Shown one piece after another: positions 19,212-27,561 of a DNA stretch of 64,000 bases. This DNA comes from an uncultured Muribaculaceae bacterium. Its GTDB lineage: Bacteria; Bacteroidota; Bacteroidia; Bacteroidales; Muribaculaceae. Both the position numbers and the translations under genes were made by a program. Location: assembly GCA_905233845.1 (NCBI GenBank), contig CAJOFH010000006.1:49844-113843 (forward strand). The letters are read 5' to 3'. The stretch's first letter is position 1; each line of letters begins with the position of its first letter. The notes beneath the pieces were generated by a model, which was not told the DNA's origin, did no database searches, and worked only from the letters and a program-made list of their open reading frames with translations.

Positions 19212-21656
19212 TTATAGTTCAATTGCATCTTTCACTTTGTCTGGTAGAAGTGCGAAGTCGATGACCTCTTTTATAGAATTGACAAAATGGAAGGTCAAGC
19301 CTTTTAGGTAAATGTCGTTGATTTCGTCAATGTCCTTCTTGTTGTCGTGGCACAGGATAATGTCGGTGATGCCTGCGCGCTTGGCAGCCAATATTTTCTC
19401 TTTTATGCCTCCCACAGGAAGTACCTTTCCTCGAAGGGTGATTTCACCAGTCATTGCCACATGGTCTCGTACCTTGCGCTGTGTGAACGATGACACCAGC
19501 GAAGTCACCATTGTTACGCCTGCCGATGGACCGTCTTTGGGAATTGCACCCTCGGGCACATGAACGTGTACGTTATATTTGTCGAAAAGTTCATAGTCGA
19601 TGTTGAAGATCTGACTGTGACTCTTGAGGTATTGCAATGCTATCATAGCGCTCTCTTTCATCACATCTCCCAGATTGCCTGTAAGAGTTAGTTTTTCGCC
19701 TTTTCCACGTGAAAGAGCGCTCTCGATGAAGAGAATTTCTCCTCCCACAGCAGTCCATGCCAGCCCAGTCACTACACCGGCAAAGTCGTTGCCTTCGTAC
19801 CGGTCGCTATTGAAGTCACGAGCACCCAAGAACTCCTTGAGGCTAGCTACGTCAATGCTTTTGGGATATTCATCACCACTTGCTTTCTTGCGTGCCACTT
19901 TACGGAGTACTTTGGCAATTTTTTTCTCCAACTCACGCACACCGCTCTCCCGGGTGTATCCGTGAATAATTTCGGTGATAGTAGCTTTAGGAAAAGCTAT
20001 TTCTTTTTTCTCAAAGCCGTTCTCTTGCAGCTGTTTGGACACTAGGTGCTTGCGTGCAATCTCGATTTTCTCTTCAGGGATGTAACTGTTTATCTCAATC
20101 ACTTCCATGCGGTCGAGCAGAGGCTTCGATATTGTACCGAGATTGTTGGCTGTGGCGATGAAGAGCACCTTAGAGAGGTCGTAGTCAACGTCAAGGTAGT
20201 TGTCATGGAAATGACCGTTCTGCTCTGGGTCGAGCACCTCGAGCAATGCCGAAGCTGGGTCGCCCTTGAAGTCTTGCCCCACCTTGTCAATTTCGTCAAG
20301 CACAATCACGGGGTTGCTGCTTCCGCATTTCATCATAGCCTCAATGATTCGACCAGGCATAGCACCGATGTATGTGCGACGATGCCCGCGAATCTCTGCC
20401 TCGTCGTGCAGACCGCCGAGTGAGATGCGCTCGTACTTGCGATGCAGCGCCTCGGCGATAGAGCGTCCTAGCGATGTCTTGCCAACTCCTGGAGGACCGT
20501 ACAGACAGATTATTGGTGCTTTGAGATCGCCACGCAATTTTAGTACTGACAGGTGTTCAAGAATGCGGTCTTTTACATTTTCCAAACCATAATGGTCGCG
20601 GTTTAATTTTGCTTCTACTTTCTTTAGGTTGAAGTTGTCGTTAGTATACTCATTCCATGGCAGATTGAGCATAGTGTCGAGGTAGGCATATTGTGTGGAA
20701 TAGTCGGGCGACTGTTGATTCAGTCGCTCAAGCTTTTTGAGTTCCTTGTCAAAATGCTTCAAGGTGTTCTCGTCCCACTTTTTCTCCTTGGCGCGACGCT
20801 CGAGTTCGGGGATGTCGTCATCGTTAGTGCCGAGTTCTTCCTGAATTGTGCGAATTTGTTGCTGTAGGAAGTGTTCACGCTGCTGTTGTGACAGGTCTTC
20901 CCGTGTACGTAACTGAATGCTCGCCTTTAAGTCGATGAGTTGTGCTTCTTTACTTAGTATTCCAAAGAGGTGATAAGCACGATTTTTGATGTCGCTCTCT
21001 TGGAGTAACATTTGTTTGTCTCTTGCCTCGAAGGGTATGTTTGTTGCGAGGAAGTGGATGAGGTATACAGGGTCGTCAATGTTGTTGATGGCAAACTTCA
21101 ACTCTCGTCCAGCGTCACCCATCTTGTTGAGCATGTCGAATGTCAACTCCTTGATAGAACTGATAATAGCCTCAAATTCTCCATCGTTCTTCTTGGGAAA
21201 CTTCTCATTGTATAGTGAGATGTTGCCGCGTAGATATGGCTCTCGGCTTGTGATTTCATCAAGGACGAAACTCGAGCGACCATGAAGAATCACGTTGGTG
21301 GAGTCATCGGGAAGTTTGAGGACCTTTATCACCTCGGCGACCGTTCCCACGGGGTATAGGTCGTTTTTGTCAGGATCATCCACATCGCTGTCAATTTGAC
21401 AAACAACTGCCAAAGGTTCACCTGTTCGCTGTGAGTCCTTAATGGCATTTAGTGATTTCGTTCGTCCCACCATCACTGGCATCGTCATGCCAGGAAAGAG
21501 TACCATGTTGCGCAGAGCAAGTACAGGTACATCCTTCAACTCTTTTTCTTTCAAAAGTTTGTCGTCACTATTGGCATGTATTTCGGCAAAGATAGGGATG
21601 GCATGAGCTCCGCCATCGTTCATCTCGAAATCTATATCTTTATTAAAATCTATCAT
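19212..21656 (-). CDS. lon: Endopeptidase La (Lon protease)
   Basis: An 814-residue ATP-dependent cytosolic protease that degrades misfolded and regulatory proteins. It has an N-terminal LON substrate-binding domain (VLALRNMVLFPGMTMPV) and a coiled-coil region. The AAA+ module follows, with Walker A GPPGVGKTS at 387-395 and Walker B VIVLDEIDKVG. The C-terminal peptidase has the Ser711 (GPSAG) and Lys754 (GGIKEK) dyad spaced 43 residues, as in E. coli Lon. Length is typical. It borders the accessory island on its upstream side. Confidence 0.98.
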   Translation of the reverse strand: MIDFNKDIDFEMNDGGAHAIPIFAEIHANSDDKLLKEKELKDVPVLALRNMVLFPGMTMPVMVGRTKSLNAIKDSQRTGEPLAVVCQIDSDVDDPDKNDLYPVGTVAEVIKVLKLPDDSTNVILHGRSSFVLDEITSREPYLRGNISLYNEKFPKKNDGEFEAIISSIKELTFDMLNKMGDAGRELKFAINNIDDPVYLIHFLATNIPFEARDKQMLLQESDIKNRAYHLFGILSKEAQLIDLKASIQLRTREDLSQQQREHFLQQQIRTIQEELGTNDDDIPELERRAKEKKWDENTLKHFDKELKKLERLNQQSPDYSTQYAYLDTMLNLPWNEYTNDNFNLKKVEAKLNRDHYGLENVKDRILEHLSVLKLRGDLKAPIICLYGPPGVGKTSLGRSIAEALHRKYERISLGGLHDEAEIRGHRRTYIGAMPGRIIEAMMKCGSSNPVIVLDEIDKVGQDFKGDPASALLEVLDPEQNGHFHDNYLDVDYDLSKVLFIATANNLGTISKPLLDRMEVIEINSYIPEEKIEIARKHLVSKQLQENGFEKKEIAFPKATITEIIHGYTRESGVRELEKKIAKVLRKVARKKASGDEYPKSIDVASLKEFLGARDFNSDRYEGNDFAGVVTGLAWTAVGGEILFIESALSRGKGEKLTLTGNLGDVMKESAMIALQYLKSHSQIFNIDYELFDKYNVHVHVPEGAIPKDGPSAGVTMVTSLVSSFTQRKVRDHVAMTGEITLRGKVLPVGGIKEKILAAKRAGITDIILCHDNKKDIDEINDIYLKGLTFHFVNSIKEVIDFALLPDKVKDAIEL

Positions 21657-21923
21657 GTGATAAAAAAGTGTTTTCTATTTAAAAAAGTATCAAAAATAAA
21701 GTATAGCAATTCTGGTGCCAATGACAATACTATCCATGAGAAATAGATGAAATCATGGTGTTAGTTTATATCTATAAAGCAGATTAAATTTGTGGATATA
21801 ATAAGTGAAATGCTGTATGTTTAGTTGTATGTGTTGAATAAAATGGAGCTGAAAACATCTTCTTACTTTTACGCCCCCACTCAATAGATAATAGAGTATT
21901 ACTAATTTGAGCTGCTCATCTTA

Positions 21924-22045
21924 ACACTGCCAGCAAGGTCTTATTTGCTGAATATCAGAACCTTAAGTCATTTTTGCAGCATAAATGTCTTTTCTACCAT
22001 ATGTGCAAAATTATAGTATAAAATCGAATTATGCAAATTTTCTTA
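21924..22045. repeat. Island-edge repeat, copy A
   Basis: This ~120-bp noncoding segment matches 36714-36846 in the same orientation, about 70% by eye. Shared blocks are AACACTGCCAGCAAG, TGAAT.TCAG, TTAAGTC and TTTCCTACC-like. On the minus strand it carries TAATTTTG (22003-22010), a -7-like box. A weaker relative lies at 29151-29250. The rest of the gap 21657-21923 shows no gene or hairpin that I can support. Confidence 0.55.
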
Positions 22046-22394
22046 CGTTTTTTTAACAAATAGACATGATAATATGCAGACCTCCAAAATGTTTCTTGCT
22101 AACATAGAATTGAGTCTGAAGGCCTCCCCCTTTTCATGATCAATGTGCTGTTCTGTAATTTGAAGAATATCTTCAGCTTTAGCATTTGATATTGATCCTG
22201 TAATACTATGCTTTGTAAGAATCTTATTCGCAGAATTAAGAATATGAAGGCCCCACAAACCGTTACTTAGTATAGTTTTCGATGGGCGTCTGTCACCTAA
22301 CAAATAATAGATATGCTCAAAAGCAGACATAACACACTCTACAAAGTAACCCACAATGAATCCCACAAAAGGAATGAAGAACACTATATACTTG

Positions 22395-22741
22395 TTAAAA
22401 AAGGTAAATTAAGATTAATCATTGATGGTAACTGGTTATTAATAAGCAGGTTACCCACCCTCAATGATAACATTCCTAAACGACAGCTTCTTGATACAGA
22501 TAGCGGGTCACTATCCGTCAATTCTCACGAAGACATTAACATTAACTACGGCCTTCGTTCTATGCGTTCCATCACTAAAGATGACTCTTGGCAACTTGAA
22601 GTAACCGTACTCTACAAGTTCAACGCCACACAAAGCAAATACAAAGGCACTGGGACAGGCCAGGAAGAACGCTCACGACTAGGCAATCAATACTCTTACA
22701 ATGCTTCGATTTATCAAACATGTACACCCTCAGCATTGTAA
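22395..22741 (+). pseudogene. C-terminal remnant of an outer-membrane beta-barrel (TonB-receptor-like) protein
   Basis: The open frame ends in strand-like segments followed by WQLEVTVLYKFNATQSKYKG and GTGQEERSRL. The KFNAT(Q/K)SKYKGTG..EE..RL ending is the C-terminus I know from Bacteroidetes outer-membrane receptors of 700-900 residues. Only about 100 residues remain and no plug, signal peptide or barrel precedes them. An ATG at 22313 is in frame, but the residues between it and about 22395 do not look like this family. It is best read as a leftover from a deletion or insertion at the island edge. Confidence 0.55.
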
Positions 22742-22799
22742 GGAATAAAAAAAGCCATAGCGATTAATCACGCTATGGCACACTATAGCACATCCATTC

Positions 22800-23102
22800 T
22801 TACCAAAGAATTACGCTTGGGTTTGTTGCAGATACCAACGGTCCACTAACTGTAAAATGTGCGCCAAACTGGCAGTTGCATCTATGGCAAAGTGGTACAA
22901 TGTACCAGCGATAGTCATTAGGGTCGTCTAATTGAACATGTGCACCATCTGTTGCTTTAGCTAGCAGTTGGGCACAATCAACTCTGTGACACCAATTGGC
23001 TTTCATTCCAGTTGCTTTTTCCCAGTAATCCAACCATGATGAATAACCAACAGGAGCTGGCCTAGTTCCCTCTGCTAAATTATGAACCTTGAAAATACTC
23101 AT
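22800..23102 (-). CDS. Small HNH-like zinc-binding protein
   Basis: A 100-residue protein. I start it at the ATG at 23102; the frame extends to 23117 only with a TTG. It has CHRVDC near residue 40, then a GAHV histidine and LCHRCNCQFG. The spacing Cys...Cys, AHV, CxxC resembles a compact HNH/His-Me-finger domain. The second catalytic His and the Asn in CHRCN are plausible. It may be a small nuclease or a zinc protein. It lies 91 nt downstream of a DUF2188 gene on the same strand, and the two are probably one transcript. Confidence 0.6.
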   Translation of the reverse strand: MSIFKVHNLAEGTRPAPVGYSSWLDYWEKATGMKANWCHRVDCAQLLAKATDGAHVQLDDPNDYRWYIVPLCHRCNCQFGAHFTVSGPLVSATNPSVILW

Positions 23103-23191
23103 AAAATTTGTATTCAAAAGTTTTGTACTTTACTACAACCTGTCCCTGTAGTATTAGGACTCTTCACTAAACGGAGAGAATGCTGAGGAAC

Positions 23192-23398
23192 TTATCCTCT
23201 TGGAGGAAATGGGTCTTTTCCATGAGAATCCCTTTCTCGAATCTGGCCATTGCGACCATGAATGAAAAGTGATATTTGCCGAGCAGCGGCAATTGCATCA
23301 GACTGTCTGTCGAATGTAGAGGTTAATCTCAAATTGCCTTCGCCCCTAATACCCCACCTTCCTCCTACCGGAACGACGTGTTGGTTCTTGCACATCAT
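23192..23398 (-). CDS. DUF2188 protein
   Basis: A 68-residue protein whose whole length fits DUF2188: HVVPVGGRWGIRGEGN at the N-terminus, a helix DRQSDAIAAARQISL, and the ending HGRNGQIRERDSHGKDPFPP. The function of the family is unknown. Two ATGs in a row at 23398 and 23395 could both serve as start. It is the upstream partner of the HNH-like gene. No promoter is evident in the ~210 nt before it. Confidence 0.85.
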   Translation of the reverse strand: MMCKNQHVVPVGGRWGIRGEGNLRLTSTFDRQSDAIAAARQISLFIHGRNGQIRERDSHGKDPFPPRG

Positions 23399-23521
23399 TT
23401 ACACCTCCTTTCTGATTTAAGAGTTAAACATTTTAAAAGTAATCTTTGTTTCATTCGCCATCGGATCGTTCAACCGGTCCTACCCGGGGTCTTAATATGA
23501 ACTTCAGGTGCATAGGTATAC

Positions 23522-23583
23522 AAAAAAATCCGAATCTCCAAATATTCCGTGAAAAAATCACGGTAATTTTGGAAACCGGACTG
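23522..23583 (-). terminator. Terminator after the AAA ATPase gene
   Basis: On the minus strand an imperfect long hairpin centred on CCGTGA-TTTTT-TCACGG, with partly paired flanks, ends in seven T (23522-23528). It starts about 30 nt past the ATPase stop. Confidence 0.6.
23538..23566. repeat. Palindromic repeat R1, downstream of the AAA ATPase
   Basis: CCAAATATTCCGTGA, a short spacer and CACGGTAA. It matches 25014-25042 at about 21 of 29 positions in the same orientation; the core is TTCCGTGAA..CACGGT. The two copies bracket the ATPase gene. Confidence 0.5.
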
Positions 23584-23611
23584 TTTCTGGGTGTAAATTT
23601 AATGTTTTGCG

Positions 23612-24952
23612 CTATTTTTTCACGTTACGAAGTTCTTGCAATTCCATCAGAAATTCACTTACCAAATCACGATATTCTAAAAACAGCTCCCTCTTTGCCA
23701 TTAATTCATCCAGTTTCGGATCAAGGTTCTTACTGTATTTTTTCTGGAAATTGATGGTATTGTGCACATATACATGTTTCTTTATATAGGTACACCCATT
23801 TTCATCTTTCTCAAACATGCGTACAGCATCACGCCTCAAATCTGGATTTCCCAGCAAACTCAGATCGTGAGTTGCTACGGCAATTTGGCAGTCCTCAGCT
23901 ATTGAAAGATACATCTTTACAATAAAGGCCAATGCTTTCGAATGTATGCCCGCATCTATTTCATCTATGCAGCTACACTTACGTCCCATCACGATGTCAT
24001 ATACAACCACCAGCAACCTTATAATATTGAGCGTTCCAAACGATTCCAACCCGCTATCCAGCGATTTATTGCCATAATGAGCGGTAGAATGGATAAAACG
24101 TAAGTTTTTGTGAGAAATCACACCCGTTGGATATTGTTCTCGCATTGCTCTAATCAAAATCTCAGGAGCGCCACTTTTTACTAAATCAGAAATCAGCACA
24201 CTAGCATCATCCACCTCGTAGTCCACAATGTTAGCACCAACATCCTTCAGCAACTTCAGCAGTAGTTTCTTCACTCGCTTGTCACGTTCCTGGTCACCTG
24301 TTTGTAGCCTGTCAGCAAGACTCTGTTCACCTCGTCTAACCAGACTGATTCTTTGACTAAAGTAATCATAGTTTTGCCTCAGAATGGAACTCTCTAGATT
24401 CAAAGCTCCAAATACTGACAAAACCGTACTGTTCTGAATCACGTTTGACACAAGCGTCCGTTGGTCCTTCTTGCTCAAGTCACAGGCCTGTCCAAACTTT
24501 ATGGCAACGGTATCTTTCTCCTCGTTATACACTCTCTGATAAATTGGAGGGTTCCCAACTTGCTGCAAAACCTCTTCTTCAATCCTATCTGCACTCACCG
24601 CCACCTTATAATAATATGGTACATTGTCTATATAATATGATATAGTGAGTACTGTAGGCTTGTTACGCGATTTGTCATCTAAGAGGAAGGGCCTGTATTC
24701 CGGCTTGTTATCTGGTTTTTCCGGCTTATCTGTAGCTATCATCCTAAGATAACTTAGGGCAGAGAACATCTTCGATTTACCAGTACCATTCAGTCCCACA
24801 CATAGCAGCAACCTTAGTATTCGCTTCCCATCTATCTCTTTATACCACTGTGGAGGCAATGCGCTCCCCTTCTCTTTATTAGAGGCCACAAAACTCAAGA
24901 CCTCCTCTTTTAGGTATGATCTGTAATTTTCAACAGTGAACCGTTCAATCAT
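23612..24952 (-). CDS. AAA-family ATPase (AAA_15/AAA_21, OLD-like), possible defence gene
   Basis: A 446-residue ABC-type ATPase of the group that includes RloA, AbiL and OLD N-terminal domains. It starts with MIERFTVENYRSYLKEEV. Walker A GLNGTGKS is at 53-60. Walker B CIDEIDAGIH has Asp330-Glu331, and the switch histidine is His362 in VATHDLS. The SMC-like signature region LDSGLESFGTLN precedes Walker B. There is no TOPRIM domain in the protein, and no RloB-like or TOPRIM gene follows it. It may act alone or have lost its partner. It is bracketed by two copies of a palindromic repeat and has its own promoter and terminator. Confidence 0.82.
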   Translation of the reverse strand: MIERFTVENYRSYLKEEVLSFVASNKEKGSALPPQWYKEIDGKRILRLLLCVGLNGTGKSKMFSALSYLRMIATDKPEKPDNKPEYRPFLLDDKSRNKPTVLTISYYIDNVPYYYKVAVSADRIEEEVLQQVGNPPIYQRVYNEEKDTVAIKFGQACDLSKKDQRTLVSNVIQNSTVLSVFGALNLESSILRQNYDYFSQRISLVRRGEQSLADRLQTGDQERDKRVKKLLLKLLKDVGANIVDYEVDDASVLISDLVKSGAPEILIRAMREQYPTGVISHKNLRFIHSTAHYGNKSLDSGLESFGTLNIIRLLVVVYDIVMGRKCSCIDEIDAGIHSKALAFIVKMYLSIAEDCQIAVATHDLSLLGNPDLRRDAVRMFEKDENGCTYIKKHVYVHNTINFQKKYSKNLDPKLDELMAKRELFLEYRDLVSEFLMELQELRNVKK

Positions 24953-24986
24953 GATAAAAAATAGTCTTTTTTACTAAAAAACGCCG

Positions 24987-25018
24987 TAAAGGTAACAATT
25001 ATTGTACAAATAGCCAAA
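24987..25018 (-). promoter_or_regulatory. Candidate promoter of the AAA ATPase gene
   Basis: On the minus strand TTTG (25018-25015), a 20-nt spacer and TACCTTTA (24994-24987) fit the -33/-7 pattern with one mismatch at the last base. The -33 box overlaps palindromic repeat R2. Confidence 0.45.
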
Positions 25019-25042
25019 TTTTCCGTGAATTTCCCACGGTTA
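25014..25042. repeat. Palindromic repeat R2, upstream of the AAA ATPase
   Basis: CCAAATTTTCCGTGA, a short spacer and CACGGTTA, matching R1 at 23538-23566. Its position over the -33 box could make it an operator. The stretch 25043-25317 holds nothing else I can support. Confidence 0.5.
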
Positions 25043-25317
25043 CAATGCATTTTAGGCACAAAAGCCAATTAGTCATCGCTAACCAGCATTTTCTGTGATT
25101 TATGCAAGCGTATTAAAGTTTTCGTTTACAAACTCACAAGCATCTTACAAATCATCTAACGGCGCTTTAAGATCCCCTTATGCCCAATGTTTTCTCGCAC
25201 CTTACCCTTAAATATGGAAAAAATATTGAGACAGCTTATATTTTATATACTTCGAAGATATTTATGGATAAATAGAACGAAGTTGAAAAGATAAATAATT
25301 TAATAAAATAAAAGGCA

Positions 25318-25401
25318 ATGAAGAAGTTTTCACGTGAGGCCCTCTCGACGATATTTGAAGTTCTCGGAATCATCGCTGCTCTGATTGGTTTGTTCTTATA
25401 A
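25318..25401 (+). CDS. Possible 27-aa membrane peptide
   Basis: An ATG-initiated frame preceded by AAAGGCA encodes MKKFSREALSTIFEVLGIIA followed by ALIGLFL. It has a charged N-terminus and one hydrophobic helix, the layout of many tiny Bacteroidales membrane peptides and of type I toxins. There is no antisense RNA or homology evidence. Chance is a real alternative. Confidence 0.35.
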   Translation: MKKFSREALSTIFEVLGIIAALIGLFL

Positions 25402-25473
25402 GGACATCCATTATCAAGAGGGCTTAAAAGCAAAGACTTTGGTTTGTTATATTTACATATTCGAAAGAACCTT

Positions 25474-25641
25474 TTAGAAGTCCTTGTATTTGTCTCCCAG
25501 TTCAAGCAAATCCTTGAACTTTTCCATTCGTTCTGGCCTCAACTCACCATCATTCACCAACTTCTGTTGATGTTTCCACCAATTACGAAGGCCATGTTCC
25601 GAATCTACAAACTTCGATGACCTCCTATGGTTTTCTGCCAT
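25474..25641 (-). pseudogene. Orphan helicase-associated-like C-terminal fragment
   Basis: From the ATG at 25641 the frame encodes 55 residues. HRRSSKFVDSEHGLRNWWKH leads into QQKLVNDGELRPERMEKFKD and LLELGDKY. The pattern W..Q....G.L..ER...F..LLELG resembles helicase-associated repeats that end larger proteins in this order. No helicase is present, so this may be a leftover tail. It could also be an independent small gene just after the DUF4143 ATPase, 64 nt from its stop. Confidence 0.4.
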
Positions 25642-25705
25642 GAAGCACATAACAGCCTTCCATTTAACAAACAATCTTTTCCCTGCGTCATATTCTCCCC
25701 CGAAA

Positions 25706-26959
25706 TCACTGTTCCATCAGCCACTTCCATATAGGCACCACGGGTATTCCATCTTCCGTGCCTTCCTCATCATAAGTAATCAGCAGGCACTTCCAGCCCA
25801 CATGCGCCTTGGCGTACTTCACCAGTGGCGGCACCTCCCTATTGTAAGTGGTTTCCTCCTTGATGCTATACGACACCTGAATGGCCAGTTGCTCGTCAGG
25901 CACGATGAAGTCTATCTCTTTCTCCGCATTCAGGAAAAACACATTCTTCTTGCCAAACCGCCTACATAGCTCCACCGCTACCATGTTCTCCAGTAGCGAC
26001 GTCTCTGAGTTCATTAAGAACAGGTTCAGCAGTCCATTGTCAACGAAATAGTATTTCTTCTGTGTCTCTTTCTCAGTCAGCTTCCCTACCTCGTTCTCCA
26101 TGGGCAGTATCAGCCAACTATCAGCTGCATATCCCGCATAATCAATCGTTGTCGGCACGCTGATGGGCGCTCCCGTTGCCGTAATCACATTCTTCAGCCT
26201 ATTATACGACAGCGGTTGCTTCACGCTCTCCGCCATCTTCTTAATTAGAATGTTCAATACCCTGTCGCTCTTAATGTTATTTCGGGCACAGATGTCACCT
26301 AGATATATCTTCTGATAAAGGCTCGATAGCATAGCCCGCTTGTTCTTAAACGACAATATCTCTGGCAGGCCACCGTAATAGAAGTATTCGTTCAGATGTC
26401 GCTTCACCTCACTTCTCTGAATCGTGTCATATTCCCAATGCGCTTTCAGATCCACCTGCTGCGCTGCCAGATATTCCTTGAATGAATATGGGTACGCATC
26501 ATAGATAAAGAACCGTCCGCCCAGCGTAGTTGCCACCTCCTTGCTCAGCATCTTCGCATTGCTGCCCGTTACATATACCCTGTATTTTGCATCAGTTAAT
26601 CTCCGTACGAACTTATCCCAGTGGGCTATGTTCTGCACCTCATCTAGGAACACAACAGGCTTTTTGCCATACAGTTCCAGATGGGTCTCCAGCAGACTAT
26701 TGAAGTCCTCAGTCTGAAACTCTGCCAGACGCTCATCCTCAAAGTCCACAAACAGTATCTCGTCCCATCCTTTTCCTGCCGCCTGTAGTTGTCGCACACG
26801 TTGGTACAACAGGTACGACTTACCAGCATGTCTTACACCAACTATCACATAGTTTCCATTCTCCTCAAAGTCAATGGGCCGGGGTACTATTTCCGCCTCA
26901 TCCACTTCACGTTGCTTACTGATTAGACACTGCTTTATGACATCTTTGCTAATACTCAT
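25706..26959 (-). CDS. AAA_14/DUF4143 ATP-binding protein
   Basis: A 417-residue protein of the common prokaryotic AAA_14-DUF4143 family. Walker A GVRHAGKS is at residues 41-48, Walker B VVFLDEVQ has Asp106-Glu107, and a sensor-like VYVTGSNAK follows. The DUF4143 half holds a winged-helix part. Its end has EIDFIVPDEQLAIQVSYS, a PD-(D/E)xK-like core. The cellular role of the family is unsettled. It is often found in accessory regions. Codon use and context do not tie it to the neighbouring defence-type genes. Confidence 0.9.
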   Translation of the reverse strand: MSISKDVIKQCLISKQREVDEAEIVPRPIDFEENGNYVIVGVRHAGKSYLLYQRVRQLQAAGKGWDEILFVDFEDERLAEFQTEDFNSLLETHLELYGKKPVVFLDEVQNIAHWDKFVRRLTDAKYRVYVTGSNAKMLSKEVATTLGGRFFIYDAYPYSFKEYLAAQQVDLKAHWEYDTIQRSEVKRHLNEYFYYGGLPEILSFKNKRAMLSSLYQKIYLGDICARNNIKSDRVLNILIKKMAESVKQPLSYNRLKNVITATGAPISVPTTIDYAGYAADSWLILPMENEVGKLTEKETQKKYYFVDNGLLNLFLMNSETSLLENMVAVELCRRFGKKNVFFLNAEKEIDFIVPDEQLAIQVSYSIKEETTYNREVPPLVKYAKAHVGWKCLLITYDEEGTEDGIPVVPIWKWLMEQ

Positions 26960-27007
26960 TTAAATTATATTTAATAAGAATTATGTGATTTTATAAAGTC
27001 CAGTTTG

Positions 27008-27015
27008 CAAATTTA
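27008..27015 (-). promoter_or_regulatory. Candidate -7 box of the DUF4143 gene
   Basis: On the minus strand TAAATTTG matches TAnnTTTG, 48 nt before the start. No TTTG is seen at the right spacing. The rest of 26960-27247 is very AT-rich with no gene. Confidence 0.35.
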
Positions 27016-27247
27016 GGTGCTTTCTATAAAATATAATTAACAAACTCCAAGTTTTTGCAATATTTTCACATTTTTTATTGCAAATCATTTTTTTACCCTT
27101 CAAAAGTGAAAACTCTCCAGGATTATTCTTGTCAAAATATAGTAGCATTATACCTTTATATTTTTTTAATCTAAGATTACCTTGCAAAATAATCTTATTT
27201 AATAATAGATATTATTCAACACGCTTATACAAAATACCAATCATAAA

Positions 27248-27559
27248 TCACATATTAAAATAATATCTAAGGGGCATTTCTGCATTACATTTCAACAATT
27301 TATCATTGATTGTCTGCACATCCATGTCATTTAAGAAGGTGTTTACTTTGTCCCCTCGTGAAATCTTAAGTTCATTTCTGCGTTTTTCAACCAACGACTG
27401 AGTAATCTTTGTCCCCTCTACATTTGACACGATTCTGATGGGTGACTTATACCATGTTTTCAAAAGGTTGATAAAACAAGCTTCCGTTTCCCCCTCGCAA
27501 ATAACAAGGGCGATTTTGCGCATCCACATAGATGGAGATGGTTCTCTTCTACTTGCCAT
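27248..27559 (-). pseudogene. Truncated RloB-like protein
   Basis: The 103-residue frame begins like RloB: ALVICEGETEACFINLLKTW is the TOPRIM-type acidic N-terminal motif, and a DMDVQTINDKLLKCNAEM segment follows. In complete relatives a D.D motif and SNPCFE(I/L)W..YH follow, as in the intact copy at 30376-31065. Here the frame ends soon after DMDV, so the C-terminal half is gone. It begins 2 nt after the stop of an RloA-like ATPase, so the pair is a broken RloAB module. A shortened but functional version cannot be excluded. Confidence 0.6.
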
Positions 27560-27561
27560 GA

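Noticed and set aside
22043-22384. Minus-strand 113-codon frame beginning with GTG
   Set aside because: It overlaps repeat copy A, needs a GTG start, and the first ATG is 18 codons in. The composition is not convincing and no family fits.
25236-25505. Minus-strand 89-codon frame
   Set aside because: It runs antisense to the possible 27-aa peptide, ends in AT-rich sequence and has no protein-like pattern.
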